Part shown: positions 24,849 to 33,162 of the stretch, piece after piece
Layout of the letters: the number at the start of each line of letters is the position of its first letter
Numbering within the stretch: position 1 is the first letter of the stretch
DNA from: Desulfobacteraceae bacterium
Lineage (GTDB): Bacteria; Desulfobacterota; Desulfobacteria; Desulfobacterales; JAABTS01
Assembly (NCBI GenBank): GCA_011389735.1
Contig: JAABTS010000036.1
Location: 1 to 39,923, forward strand
Length of the DNA: 39,923 bases
Direction of reading: 5' to 3'
Notes under the pieces: model-generated
Databases searched by the model: none
Told to the model about the DNA's origin: nothing
What the model saw: only the letters and a program-made list of their open reading frames with translations
Made by a program: the position numbers and the translations under genes

Positions 24849-25634
24849 ATGAAAAAATCTCTTCGCCTGGTTTCGTGGAATGTCAACGGCGTCCGCGCGG
24901 TTATGAAAAAAGATTTTACGGATTCGGTTCGCCGGTTGGACGCTGATATCCTGGCGATTCAGGAAACCAAAATTCAGGATGACCAGATTGACGAATCAAT
25001 TCGAAACATCGATGGATACCGTTCCTGGTGGTCGTGCGCCACGGTCAAAAAAGGTTACAGCGGAGTATCCGTGTATTCGCGCCTTGAACCGAAAACCGTG
25101 AATTTCGATATCGGAAACCCGGCCTTTGACAATGAAGGCCGGGTGATCGAAATGGAGTTCGATGATTTTACTTTTTTTAACGTGTATTTTCCCAACGGCC
25201 AGATGAGCGATGAACGACTCCGGTACAAGCTCGATTTTTACCAGCACTTCTTCGACTACGCCGACCAGCTCCGGCGGGAAGGAAAAAGCCTGATTATCAC
25301 CGGAGACTACAATACGGCTCACAATGAAATCGACCTGAAAAATCCCAAATCAAACGAGAAACGGTCTGGATTTTTACGGATCGAACGCGATTGGATCGAC
25401 AAGATTATCAGTGACGGCTATGTGGATACCTTCCGGCATTTTTATCCGGACACCGTTAAATATTCGTGGTGGACTTATCGGTTCCAGGCAAGGCAAAAGA
25501 ACGCCGGATGGCGGATCGATTATTTTTTCGCCACCCGGGATTTAATTGAAGGAAAAATCGTGAAAGACGCTTTTATCGATAATTCCATCTACGGATCGGA
25601 TCACTGCCCTGTGGGAATAGAGATTCAATTTTAA
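24849..25634 (+). CDS. xthA: Exodeoxyribonuclease III (AP endonuclease)
   Basis: A 261-residue member of the ExoIII/APE1 family that incises DNA at abasic sites and trims 3' ends. The motifs are in order: RLVSWNVNGVRA, LAIQETKIQ (metal Glu), VYFPNGQ, IITGDYNTAHNEIDL (catalytic Asp/Asn), SWWTYR, WRIDYFFA and YGSDHCPVGIEI (terminal Asp-His pair). All catalytic residues are present. AAGGATATATAAAGC precedes the ATG. The comF-like gene follows 11 nt later on the same strand, so the two are probably co-transcribed. Confidence 0.95.
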   Translation: MKKSLRLVSWNVNGVRAVMKKDFTDSVRRLDADILAIQETKIQDDQIDESIRNIDGYRSWWSCATVKKGYSGVSVYSRLEPKTVNFDIGNPAFDNEGRVIEMEFDDFTFFNVYFPNGQMSDERLRYKLDFYQHFFDYADQLRREGKSLIITGDYNTAHNEIDLKNPKSNEKRSGFLRIERDWIDKIISDGYVDTFRHFYPDTVKYSWWTYRFQARQKNAGWRIDYFFATRDLIEGKIVKDAFIDNSIYGSDHCPVGIEIQF

Positions 25635-25645
25635 ACAGGTCTATT

Positions 25646-26539
25646 TTGTTCGATTTCATGCCGCCGGTACTTCGCGCCTGTTCAGGATTCTCCGTCGCTC
25701 TGGGCAATGCGCTGTTTCCCAAACGATGTATCGCCTGTGACAGGTTGATTCGTTCGCAGGCTTCCCCCGGTTTGGCCGAAGCTACCCGATTTCAGAAATC
25801 GCAGGACGCCCCCGGCGCTTTCGGCGACGTGCTGTCTCCATACGTATGCGCTTCCTGTATCGGCGACATCAAAACCGTGTCACCGCCTTATTGTGAAAAA
25901 TGCGGGTTGATGTTCATGAGCCGCAAAGGAGAAAATCATGTTTGTGAAAATTGCATGAAAGCGGAGCATTTTTTTTCCGCAGCGCGTTCATGCGGCGTAT
26001 ACGAGGGGCCTCTCATGGAGGCGGTCCACAAGTTCAAATACCTTCACAAAACTCGAATGGCCGAACCGTTTTCACTTATCATGTTTCAAATGCTGACCCG
26101 GGTATACGATATCGCCGGGATCGATATCGTGGCGCCGGTTCCTCTTCATATCAAAAAAATGCGTCGGCGCGGATTCAACCAGGCCTATCTCCTGATTCAG
26201 CCATGGCCCCTTTTTGCGCAAATCTACGGGATTGACATCTCCCATATTCAGATCGCAAGGGAGATACTGGTTAAAACCCGGGAGACGCCTTCGCAGGTGG
26301 GAATGACCAGAGCGCAGAGAGCGAAAAATATAAAGGGCGTTTTTTCTGCGGCAAACGAAGATCGAATCCGCGGCCGGTCGATATTGTTGGTGGATGACGT
26401 CCTTACCACCGGCGCAACCATGAATGAATGCGCACGGACACTGATTAATAAAGGAGCGAGCCGGGTTCTGGCGATGACTCTGGCCAGGACAGACGCAATC
26501 CGGAGAAACCGGCCGAGGGATGCTGTGTTCGGGAATTGA
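25646..26539 (+). CDS. comF: ComF-family phosphoribosyltransferase-like protein
   Basis: A 297-residue ComF-type protein, associated with DNA uptake or handling in competent bacteria. The N-terminal half has Cys pairs that could hold zinc (CIACD, CASC, CEKC, CENC). The C-terminal half is a type I phosphoribosyltransferase with the PRPP loop SILLVDDVLTTGATMNEC, preceded by VAPVPLHIKKMRRRGFNQA, which is typical of ComF. There is an extra ~30-residue insertion between the first two Cys pairs. The frame starts with TTG at 25646; an ATG four codons later (25658) is the alternative. The 11-nt gap from xthA suggests an operon. Confidence 0.88.
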   Translation: MFDFMPPVLRACSGFSVALGNALFPKRCIACDRLIRSQASPGLAEATRFQKSQDAPGAFGDVLSPYVCASCIGDIKTVSPPYCEKCGLMFMSRKGENHVCENCMKAEHFFSAARSCGVYEGPLMEAVHKFKYLHKTRMAEPFSLIMFQMLTRVYDIAGIDIVAPVPLHIKKMRRRGFNQAYLLIQPWPLFAQIYGIDISHIQIAREILVKTRETPSQVGMTRAQRAKNIKGVFSAANEDRIRGRSILLVDDVLTTGATMNECARTLINKGASRVLAMTLARTDAIRRNRPRDAVFGN

Positions 26540-26574
26540 GATACGGTGTTGCCGATAGTATGCTGAATATATTT

Positions 26575-26720
26575 GGATTTTGAATGCTGAATGTTGAGTG
26601 TTGAATGTTGAGTGTTGAATGCTGAATGTTGAATGGCGGCGCCATTCAACATCCAACATAATAAAATTCGTATATCCCCGGGCCGGCAAAACAGTGAAAT
26701 CAATTATCTGAAAAGCTATG
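26575..26720. repeat. Inverted-arm element with a short heptamer array
   Basis: Eight or so GTTGAAT/GCTGAAT/GTTGAGT units (26580-26634) turn around at GGCGGCGCC into ATTCAACATCCAAC. The right arm follows: AATAAAATTCGTATATCCCC, then GGGCCGGCAAAACAGTGAAA, then ATTATCTGAAAAGCTATG. The left arm is degenerate. It fills the gap between comF and the DsrE-like gene. Confidence 0.75.
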
Positions 26721-26762
26721 TAAGCAGCCCCGAAATTTCTCTTTCGAAAAAATTTCGAAGGG

Positions 26763-27122
26763 CTATAAACTGATCACCGTGCTTTCGCATGCAAGATCGA
26801 TCATTTCGTCACCAGCAGCCATTCTCGCCCCCTCGATCAAATCCGATTCGGAAAACATTCTTGATTTGACACAGGGCGTGCACGCCAGGATCGGTACGGA
26901 ATAACCTTGAAGATACGTAAGGTGATCATCGGCGCGATCTCCCGTTGCAGCCGTCAAATTGGCGGCTATTCCTTTTTTTGCTATAAATACGCCGTCATCG
27001 AGCAGGAAGACAGCCGTTTCCTTTCCTTTCTTGTGAGCCGTGACCGCCAGAAAAAGGGCTCGAGTCGCCCGGTTCGGGTTATCCGTGCCACAAGACAATA
27101 CAATCAACACTCGTTCGCTCAT
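26763..27122 (-). CDS. DsrE-family protein
   Basis: A 119-residue protein of the DsrE/TusD sulfur-relay superfamily, usually a small cytoplasmic sulfur carrier or a partner of one. The core is VLIVLSCGTDNPNRATRALF, then AVFLLDDGVFIAKKG and VPILACTPCVKSR. C81 and C84 sit where the family's reactive Cys lies. AGGAGGGG precedes the ATG, a strong ribosome-binding site. It stands alone, without TusBC or dsr genes, so a direct role in sulfite reduction cannot be claimed. It ends in TAG. Confidence 0.88.
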   Translation of the reverse strand: MSERVLIVLSCGTDNPNRATRALFLAVTAHKKGKETAVFLLDDGVFIAKKGIAANLTAATGDRADDHLTYLQGYSVPILACTPCVKSRMFSESDLIEGARMAAGDEMIDLACESTVISL

Positions 27123-27173
27123 AATTCCCCTCCTTTTTAATGTCGTTCGTCCGGCGGTCGTTCAACGCCGCTC

Positions 27174-27243
27174 CATAGCCTTTCGGAAATCGAACGTAAC
27201 CTGGTTGCGCGCCCGCCGTTCAGTTAAATTTGACTTTGCAAAC
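27174..27243. repeat. Partial inverted-arm element
   Basis: It begins CCATAGCCTTTCGGAAATCG and continues with a degenerate GTTGCGCGCCCG core. It resembles the left arm of the dispersed elements but has diverged and has no array. It lies between the DsrE-like and MipA-like genes. Confidence 0.4.
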
Positions 27244-27245
27244 CG

Positions 27246-28130
27246 TTAGTCGTCATCATAGGTTACCACGATTTCGTTTGACCGAAAGAGCGACATTGTC
27301 ACCGCGCATCCAATCGTTAAATTGTTTTTGTCACGCACCAAAGGGCTTTCCTCGAAAACCGTTTGATCATAATTACTCCATCGGAAATATGCTCCGATCG
27401 ATATCCGCTTGCTTATTTCCGCGGACCCATTGGCGGAAAAATGGATTCCGGAATACCCGCCGCTTGAATTGTATGCCGGACGACCTTCGTGAACATCCTT
27501 TTCACGGACATCATAATAGTATCCGTTCAGCCGGTCGTCCGAAAAGCTTATATCCACGCCGAATCCGAAACGGGTTCCAAAGCCTGCAAGCCATGACCGG
27601 TTTCGGTATTTCAAGGCCAGTTCACCGCTATAGCCTTCATGGGAAATATCGATCGTTTTCAGATCGATGGATGTCATCATTCTGAAAGCCGCCTGCAAAT
27701 ACAGCCGGTCAGGATCGTTTCGGTCGCTCAGAAACAATTTGACCGACGGCCCCACGCCGGCCAGAGCGTCCAGTTCCGCCATGTCTTCCCGGGCGTCATT
27801 CCCGTTATCCACCGGCGGGTTTCCCGACAATGAAATAGTCCATTCAGAGATGTCCGATTCGAACAAAACCCCTCTAACGCCTTCCCGGGTGGATTTAAAC
27901 ACCTCTCCCCGATAAATCAGGTAGGGCAAAGGGACGGCGTAAAACTGATTTTCGTCGGACGCTGGATATTGCGGCAACGACACCGCTCCGGTAAACAAAA
28001 TGACTTCCCATAAAGGTTCTTTCCGGAACTCATCCGCGACCGCAGGGACTCCGATAACCAGACATACAAAAGCAATCCCCGTTCCCAGGGTTTTTATGAA
28101 TCGTTTGCAATGAACCAGCCGGTTAAGCAT
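27246..28130 (-). CDS. MipA/OmpV-family outer membrane protein
   Basis: A 294-residue outer-membrane barrel. From the ATG at 28130 there is a good signal peptide (basic MLNRLVHCKRFIK, hydrophobic core, cleavage after VPAVA). Family signatures include LPQYPASDENQFYAVPLPYL, then YRGEVFKSTREGVRG, the FGVDISFSDDRLNGYY stretch, and GCAVTMSLFRSNE. MipA was described as a scaffold for murein enzymes, while many homologues are uncharacterised porin-like proteins. An upstream in-frame ATG (28175) would spoil the signal peptide. Confidence 0.88.
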   Translation of the reverse strand: MLNRLVHCKRFIKTLGTGIAFVCLVIGVPAVADEFRKEPLWEVILFTGAVSLPQYPASDENQFYAVPLPYLIYRGEVFKSTREGVRGVLFESDISEWTISLSGNPPVDNGNDAREDMAELDALAGVGPSVKLFLSDRNDPDRLYLQAAFRMMTSIDLKTIDISHEGYSGELALKYRNRSWLAGFGTRFGFGVDISFSDDRLNGYYYDVREKDVHEGRPAYNSSGGYSGIHFSANGSAEISKRISIGAYFRWSNYDQTVFEESPLVRDKNNLTIGCAVTMSLFRSNEIVVTYDDD

Positions 28131-28229
28131 CGAATTTTTCCATAAATTATCTATTTTGCGCCAATACCCGTGCATGAATACAATTCGTATTTTTGAACAA
28201 AATCGAAAATAACGCTGACAGGCGGTTTA

Positions 28230-28249
28230 AACAGGCAAGGATGCCTGTT
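28230..28249. repeat. Short perfect hairpin
   Basis: An 8-bp perfect stem (AACAGGCA/TGCCTGTT) with loop AGGA is followed by CTACGGGAG. No U-run follows it on either strand, so it is not a typical intrinsic terminator. Confidence 0.6.
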
Positions 28250-28324
28250 CTACGGGAGAAAACCGGCTGAATGGTATTCATTCACGGGTATTGTATTTAG
28301 TAACAACGAAAAGTCTAAAAAATA

Positions 28325-28390
28325 CTGCTCTGAGCGGGTTTGTAACCCGCGTTTCCTTTCTGAGGATATTTTCGTTCAGCCATTATTCAA
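28325..28390 (+). repeat. Palindromic dispersed repeat, GTTTGCAACCC family, copy 4 (shortened)
   Basis: It begins GAGCGGGTTTGTAACCCGCG and ends TTTTCGTTCAGCCATTATTC, matching the outer parts of copy 3. The middle ~30 nt, including the second hairpin arm, are missing. Confidence 0.65.
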
Positions 28391-28658
28391 CTTCCAAAAA
28401 CCTGTTTCGTGTCCGGATACACACATAAAATTTGAAGGATTGACGTTAAATATACAAATAGCGAACAGATGTCAAGCAGTGAGGCGGTCGTCGTCCTCCA
28501 CTGGCTTTTCCCGGCGTCTTCTGAAATTACATTCCTGAAAACCCGCAGTATCCCGGAAATTCAATTTCTGAAAACCAATATCAACAAAATGATTGCTTTC
28601 ACGGTTCGATCCGATTATAATCCCTGCATAATATCAACCGGCGTCAGGAGTTATTCCC

Positions 28659-29120
28659 ATGAAGATTTATCTTGAACAATTCACGTCCTACCCTTCGGCC
28701 GTCAGAAGCGCGATCATGTTTCAGATCGCGGCATGGCTATGGCATTACATTTCTTTGTACACCAACCTGCTGAAAGGCGAAATTCCATTCAGCCATATCG
28801 TTATCGGCGTATTCTTGTGTTACAAACTGCTTCAAATACGAAACTGGGCGAGAAAGCTGTGCCTTTGTTTCAACCCCCCTATCATACTTCTTTATTCTGC
28901 TTTCACGGTTTTGTTTTTTGGAGGATCGGTCAAAATCAGCGCGATTTGTTTTTTGAACGTAGTTTTCTTTTCTCTGGCCACCTATTACCTTGTGGTCAAG
29001 GAAACAGCCGAATTTTACAAAAAAGAGCAAGAAAAGGATGAAGTCCTCAAGAAAGCGCAGAAAGACCTGGAAGAAGCCAGATCGAATTCCCGAACCCGGG
29101 ATGCAAACAATAACTCGTAA
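28659..29120 (+). CDS. Small membrane protein with a charged C-terminal helix
   Basis: A 153-residue protein of unknown family. It has three or four hydrophobic segments (about residues 15-35, 43-57, 68-90 and 94-112). A strongly charged helix follows (EFYKKEQEKDEVLKKAQKDL) that probably forms a coiled coil, and the tail is Asn/Arg-rich. CAGGAG precedes the ATG. The next gene starts 30 nt downstream with its own strong ribosome-binding site, so the two are probably co-expressed. No enzymatic motif is visible. Confidence 0.7.
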   Translation: MKIYLEQFTSYPSAVRSAIMFQIAAWLWHYISLYTNLLKGEIPFSHIVIGVFLCYKLLQIRNWARKLCLCFNPPIILLYSAFTVLFFGGSVKISAICFLNVVFFSLATYYLVVKETAEFYKKEQEKDEVLKKAQKDLEEARSNSRTRDANNNS

Positions 29121-29150
29121 AATACCGGAATACAACCAGGAGGATTTTTC

Positions 29151-29375
29151 ATGAAACGATACCCTGTAAAAGAAGTCACCTGCCGTTGCGGAAACGTTTT
29201 TGAAACCGACCGGGAAAGAGATTGGTGCATGAAATGCGGACACCCCGTTTATTATAAAAAATCAGACCAGCTCTTCAACAAGGCCGCTCATATCTATATC
29301 TTTTCCTCCATCGTCATTATTTTTATTTCCATGGGCTTTCTGATCTACAAAATCCTTGACATTACGACTCAGTAA
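29151..29375 (+). CDS. Small zinc-ribbon, single-pass membrane protein
   Basis: A 74-residue protein. CRCGNVF and CMKCGHPV (C11, C13, C26, C29) form a short zinc ribbon. One membrane helix follows at about 47-68 (IYIFSSIVIIFISMGFLIY). AGGAGG lies eight nt before the ATG. The design echoes the zinc-ribbon membrane protein at 1443-2504, on a smaller scale. Family and function are unknown. It is paired with the preceding small membrane protein gene. Confidence 0.75.
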   Translation: MKRYPVKEVTCRCGNVFETDRERDWCMKCGHPVYYKKSDQLFNKAAHIYIFSSIVIIFISMGFLIYKILDITTQ

Positions 29376-29550
29376 AACTTTCTTACGGAGTTCGGCAGTT
29401 TCAGGGTTACTGTTCTTACCGGACGGCTTGAGCTAAAAACCGGAATCGTTCCCAATGCATATCCGGCGGATTCCGTCTTTTAAACCGCCGGCCCGAATTC
29501 CTGGATCTCCCCGACGTTCAAAACTTAGCCCCCCCAAAAAAACCTCCGAA

Positions 29551-29566
29551 TGTTTCACGTGAAACA
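29551..29566. promoter_or_regulatory. parS, ParB-binding centromere site
   Basis: The 16 nt TGTTTCACGTGAAACA are identical to the bacterial chromosomal parS consensus. The site sits at the centre of a perfect 32-bp palindrome (29543-29574, outer arms CCTCCGAA and TTCGGAGG). ParB loads here as a CTP clamp to organise and segregate the replicon and to recruit SMC. No parA or parB gene is in the window. Confidence 0.9.
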
Positions 29567-29598
29567 TTCGGAGGAAAAAGCCGCGCCATGCAATTCTT

Positions 29599-29836
29599 CT
29601 ATCGCTTTCCAGATAATCAATTTCACTTTCAATGCCATGCCGGCCCGGTGGATATGCGAATTTTATTACATTGAATGCGAGCCCCATTATTCAGCATTAA
29701 GCATTCAGCATTCAGCATTCAGCATTCAGCATTCAACATTCAACATTCAACATTCAACATTCAACATTCAACATTCAACATTCAACACAAAAACCCCGCA
29801 CATGTAGCCTCGTGAAATACAATTCCTGAAAAGCTA
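29599..29836. repeat. Inverted-arm element with a heptamer array, next to parS
   Basis: The left arm (29599-29670) is CTATCGCTTTCCAGATAATC, then TTTCACTTTCAATGCCATG, CCGGCCCGGTGGATATGCG and AATTTTATTA. The right arm (29811-29836) is CGTGAAATACAATTCCTGAA then AAGCTAAACC. An ATTCAGC/ATTCAAC array lies between them. Confidence 0.75.
29689..29787. repeat. Heptanucleotide tandem array, ~14 units
   Basis: Units of ATTCAGC (left half) change to ATTCAAC (right half) at about 29732. The clean switch from one unit variant to the other suggests local expansion of each type. Confidence 0.9.
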
Positions 29837-29851
29837 AACCTTGCTTTCCTG

Positions 29852-32044
29852 TTATCGTCTTTGTACGAGATTTTCGTAAAGCGATTCCATATCTCGATAC
29901 AGCCGTTTCCTGTCGTAATGTTCGACTGCAAAGGATCTGGCGTTTTGGATGATCCGGTCAACATCCACTTTTTTTCCGGTAAACAGGCGGCTCAACCCGT
30001 TGGCGAATCCGATATGGTCGTTGGGAGCGCACAAAATTCCGCGTTCACATATTGCAAATCCGTCCGGGAAATGATCCTCTTTCGTGCATCCGAACAAATC
30101 TCTGACTCCGCCGGCGTCGGTGGCGACAACCGGTACGCCGGCGGCCATGGATTCGATGATCGACACAGGAGTCCCTTCGTTTAAAGATGTCAGAGCCAGG
30201 ACGTTCAGGTCGGCGTAAATGGCGGCCGCCTGTCTGACCCATCCGCAAAAAATTGTGTGGCCGCTCAAACCCAGTTCCCGGCAATATTGTATAAGCTGCT
30301 CCTTGAGTTCCCCGTCGCCGATGACTACAAACTTGATTTCCGCATCGGGGTGTTTTGCTATAAACCGTGCGGCGGATCTGAAAAACATTTTATGGTTCTT
30401 AATCGGCACAAGCCTTCCGATGATCCCTACTATGAAAGCGGATTCCGAAATAGCATACGTTTTCCTGAACCTGTTTCGCAGCGAGCCGCATGAAACAAAA
30501 GGGGTAAGATCGAATCCAAGCTCGATGGTGTGAATTTTGTCTTTTCCGGCGATTCGAAATTTGGTGGAAAGGGCGTCTTTTTGAGTCGGACTGATGGCGA
30601 TGATCGCATCGGAAATTCTAGCCAGGAATCGTTCGATGTTGATAAACAATACGGAGTATAAACGGCTGAAATATCCTTCGAATACATGCCCGTGGAACGT
30701 ATGGACGATTTTTACTTTCCGGCGGAAAACCCCGTTGTACAAAAATGCGGCCAATCTCATGCTGGAACCGGCTTTGGCGGTGTGAGTATGGACGATATCC
30801 GGCTGTTCCCGAACCAGTATCCTGAATAGATGAGCAAACGTTTTAAGGTCGGAAAGAATGCTGATTTCCCTTTGGAGAGACGGCATGACAATCGGTTTTT
30901 GGGTGGAGTTTTCGAACAGGTAGCTCATATCGCCTTCGCCGGAGGAAATTTTCCCTGTTATCAATTTGGATTCAAATCGACGGGGATCGAGTCCGACTGT
31001 CAGCAAGTACACATGGATCGCTGGCCCTCCGATATTCATGCGGGAGATAATCCTGAGAACCTTGATTCGCCGGCGGGATGCGATTTTCGATTTTGATTCC
31101 ATACCGGTGCGGTGTTTCGGTTTCAGCGCTTTGAATTTCCTCTGAGCAAACTGAGTGCATGATACGAAGAACAGCCTGATGAGCAGCCCCCATAACACAA
31201 GAGGTTTAAAAAAAGCGAAAGAGGCGTGGGAATGTTTGTCGAACAGCAGGTAAACGCTTCGATGGAAATCGACGAGGGAACGAAAAACCCGTTTCTCGCT
31301 GCTCCCGCCGACATAGTGGTACACTTTGGTTTTCGGATAATAAACGACTTTGCTTTGCGCCCGCCAGAAGCGACGGCACCAGTCCGCGTCTTCCCAGTAC
31401 ATGAAAAACCGTTCATCGAGCAGGCCCACTTTTTCAATCGTATTTCGGCGAATCACCATGCAAGCGCCGGACACCCAATCCACTTCCATTGGATTTTCAC
31501 CGTCGGATTGCAAACTCAGGAGGTTCTTTGATGTAATAGGATTTTGAGGGAATTTGCGGGACAAAAACGACGATCTTCCGAAGAATGCTGTCAAAGGAGT
31601 GGGAAAGGATCTCGCCGAGTTTTGCAGCCGTCCGTCCGTATCCAGGATGCGAGGCCCGATGACGCCTACGTCCGGAGCCGATTCCATAAATCGGATGCTG
31701 TCGTTGAAAAAATCGCGCGTTACATAGGTGTCAGGATTCAAAAGTATGACGTAATCGCCGGTTCCCATCATCAATGCATTGTTTACGGCTTTTGCAAATC
31801 CCAGGTTTTGTTTGTTGATCGAAAGAATGATGTCGGGAAAAAGTGATTTGGAACGGCAAACGCGATCCTTTGAAGCATTATCCTGAACATAAATGGACAG
31901 GTCGAAGTTCATGATCGAATCCATCACTGAATGTAAGGATTTTATTAAAAGTGACGTGCTGTTATAATTAACGTAAATGATATCTACGGTAATGTTGGAT
32001 TTGTGAGGCGAAAGCGATTTCGCCGATAACGTTTTGTCGGTCAT
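29852..32044 (-). CDS. Two-domain glycosyltransferase: GT2 fused to GT4
   Basis: A 730-residue fusion. Residues ~20-300 are a GT-A (GT2, rhamnosyltransferase-like) domain: IIYVNYNSTSLLIKSLHSV, QDNASKD, NLGFAKAVNNAL, LLNPDTYV (the DxD position) and FFMYWEDADWCRR. A hydrophobic stretch near 275-300 may touch the membrane. From ~327 a GT-B (GT4) domain follows: RIISRMNIGGPAIHVYLLT, HTHTAKAGSSMRLA, GIIGRLVPIKNH, then the donor-site LNEGTPVSIIESMAAGVPVV. It would add two sugars to a surface glycan. Its start overlaps the stop of the next upstream GT2 gene by 4 nt, so the two are coupled. Confidence 0.92.
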   Translation of the reverse strand: MTDKTLSAKSLSPHKSNITVDIIYVNYNSTSLLIKSLHSVMDSIMNFDLSIYVQDNASKDRVCRSKSLFPDIILSINKQNLGFAKAVNNALMMGTGDYVILLNPDTYVTRDFFNDSIRFMESAPDVGVIGPRILDTDGRLQNSARSFPTPLTAFFGRSSFLSRKFPQNPITSKNLLSLQSDGENPMEVDWVSGACMVIRRNTIEKVGLLDERFFMYWEDADWCRRFWRAQSKVVYYPKTKVYHYVGGSSEKRVFRSLVDFHRSVYLLFDKHSHASFAFFKPLVLWGLLIRLFFVSCTQFAQRKFKALKPKHRTGMESKSKIASRRRIKVLRIISRMNIGGPAIHVYLLTVGLDPRRFESKLITGKISSGEGDMSYLFENSTQKPIVMPSLQREISILSDLKTFAHLFRILVREQPDIVHTHTAKAGSSMRLAAFLYNGVFRRKVKIVHTFHGHVFEGYFSRLYSVLFINIERFLARISDAIIAISPTQKDALSTKFRIAGKDKIHTIELGFDLTPFVSCGSLRNRFRKTYAISESAFIVGIIGRLVPIKNHKMFFRSAARFIAKHPDAEIKFVVIGDGELKEQLIQYCRELGLSGHTIFCGWVRQAAAIYADLNVLALTSLNEGTPVSIIESMAAGVPVVATDAGGVRDLFGCTKEDHFPDGFAICERGILCAPNDHIGFANGLSRLFTGKKVDVDRIIQNARSFAVEHYDRKRLYRDMESLYENLVQRR

Positions 32045-32991
32045 AGTTCGTATTTTCCTGATTTGCCCCGAAGTCCGTCAATAACTCCTTTGAAAGTCAT
32101 TTTGAGATGTCCGAATTTATCTTCGCAAAAAGCGAGGAGAAAGACGGTTTTCAGCATGAGCCGAAAGATATCGCCAAAAATCCAGTCGCAGGGCGTATCG
32201 CGTCTCCAGTAGAGCAGAATGCTGTTGCGTATTATATAATATTGCCTTAAAGCCGTATGAGTGTAAATATTGAACGGTTCTCCGAACCAGAGACGGATGA
32301 CTCGATCTCCAATGGCGTGTTCGAGGCGAGCGTTACAAACGCCGAAAAGGGAATACCCTTTGCGGCGCGCTCTCAAACACCATTCCATATCTACATTGTC
32401 TATAAATAGATTTTCGTCCATTCGCCCGACAAGGCCGATAACATACAGGGGGATGAGCGTTCCGGAGGCGATTAAAAAATCGGTTCTGATATACGCCGGG
32501 TTTTTCCCGATTTCACAGGAACGCTTTATGGAGGTAAAGGGTTTGAATATGATAAACGGCTGATCCAATCCGTCTCTGGAGTCGATCAGTCTTGGACCGA
32601 CCGCCGCGGGCTTTTTGTTTTGAGATTCCATAATCCGGATGGAATTGACCAGCTTGAAAACCATGTCGCCCGAAGGAATACTGTCTTGATCCAATAGTAA
32701 AACATGAGTCGCGCCGTATCTTTTCGCTTTTTCAATACCGGCGTTTTGAGCGGCGCCGATTCCTTTGTTCCCGTCCATTATGACGGTTTCGGTTTTGGAA
32801 TGTGGAAAAACGCCTGACAGATTCGTCGGCCCGCCATTATGAACGATGACGATGTGGTCCACCTGTGGCCCGACAGATCGGAGCACCCTGTTCAGAACGA
32901 CGGGGTCGGGGCTGAATGTGACGATAACGCTGCTGACTCGTATGAACTTATTTAACGTGGCCACGGGGATGTCTTGTTTTTTTTTGGACAT
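32041..32991 (-). CDS. GT2-family glycosyltransferase, rhamnosyltransferase-like
   Basis: A 316-residue GT-A enzyme. SSVIVTFSPDPVVLNRVLRS, then VDHIVIVHNGG, NKGIGAAQNAGIEKA, VLLLDQDSIP (the DxD position) and ENLFIDNVDMEWCLRARRKG fit dTDP-rhamnosyl transferases. The end has a hydrophobic helix (DIFRLMLKTVFLLAFC). The ATG lacks a clear ribosome-binding site. Its stop overlaps the start of the GT2-GT4 gene (ATGA-type). It is separated by 170 nt from the upstream GT2 gene; I see no gene in that gap. Confidence 0.88.
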   Translation of the reverse strand: MSKKKQDIPVATLNKFIRVSSVIVTFSPDPVVLNRVLRSVGPQVDHIVIVHNGGPTNLSGVFPHSKTETVIMDGNKGIGAAQNAGIEKAKRYGATHVLLLDQDSIPSGDMVFKLVNSIRIMESQNKKPAAVGPRLIDSRDGLDQPFIIFKPFTSIKRSCEIGKNPAYIRTDFLIASGTLIPLYVIGLVGRMDENLFIDNVDMEWCLRARRKGYSLFGVCNARLEHAIGDRVIRLWFGEPFNIYTHTALRQYYIIRNSILLYWRRDTPCDWIFGDIFRLMLKTVFLLAFCEDKFGHLKMTFKGVIDGLRGKSGKYEL

Positions 32992-33162
32992 TTCAATGGC
33001 CCGGCGCAGTGCTGCATAACCGCGAAAGGTTCATGGACGTTCATCGTCGCGCTCCACTTCAAAAGCGGTTTCCGGATAAGGGAAACGATCCCGGGCGAAA
33101 AGCAAAACCGGTTATGAATCGAGCTGGTCGCGGAGGCGGCGGTCATAGGTCGGCTATCTGAT

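Larger units (their letters stand above)
28176..28658. other. Divergent intergenic region with repeats
   Basis: There is no gene. The hairpin AACAGGCA-AGGA-TGCCTGTT lies at 28230-28249. A palindromic-repeat copy lies near 28325, and degenerate arm fragments (ATTCCTGAAAACC, AATTTCTGAAAACC) lie near 28530-28585. Confidence 0.6.
29376..29851. other. Intergenic region holding a parS site and a heptamer element
   Basis: No gene is supported. The gap between the small zinc-ribbon gene (+) and the GT2-GT4 gene stop (-) contains a parS site inside a longer palindrome, and an inverted-arm element with a heptamer array. Confidence 0.7.

Noticed and set aside
32992-33162. Small gene in the gap between the two GT2 genes
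   Set aside because: Only short frames overlapping the neighbours are present, without motifs or ribosome-binding sites.
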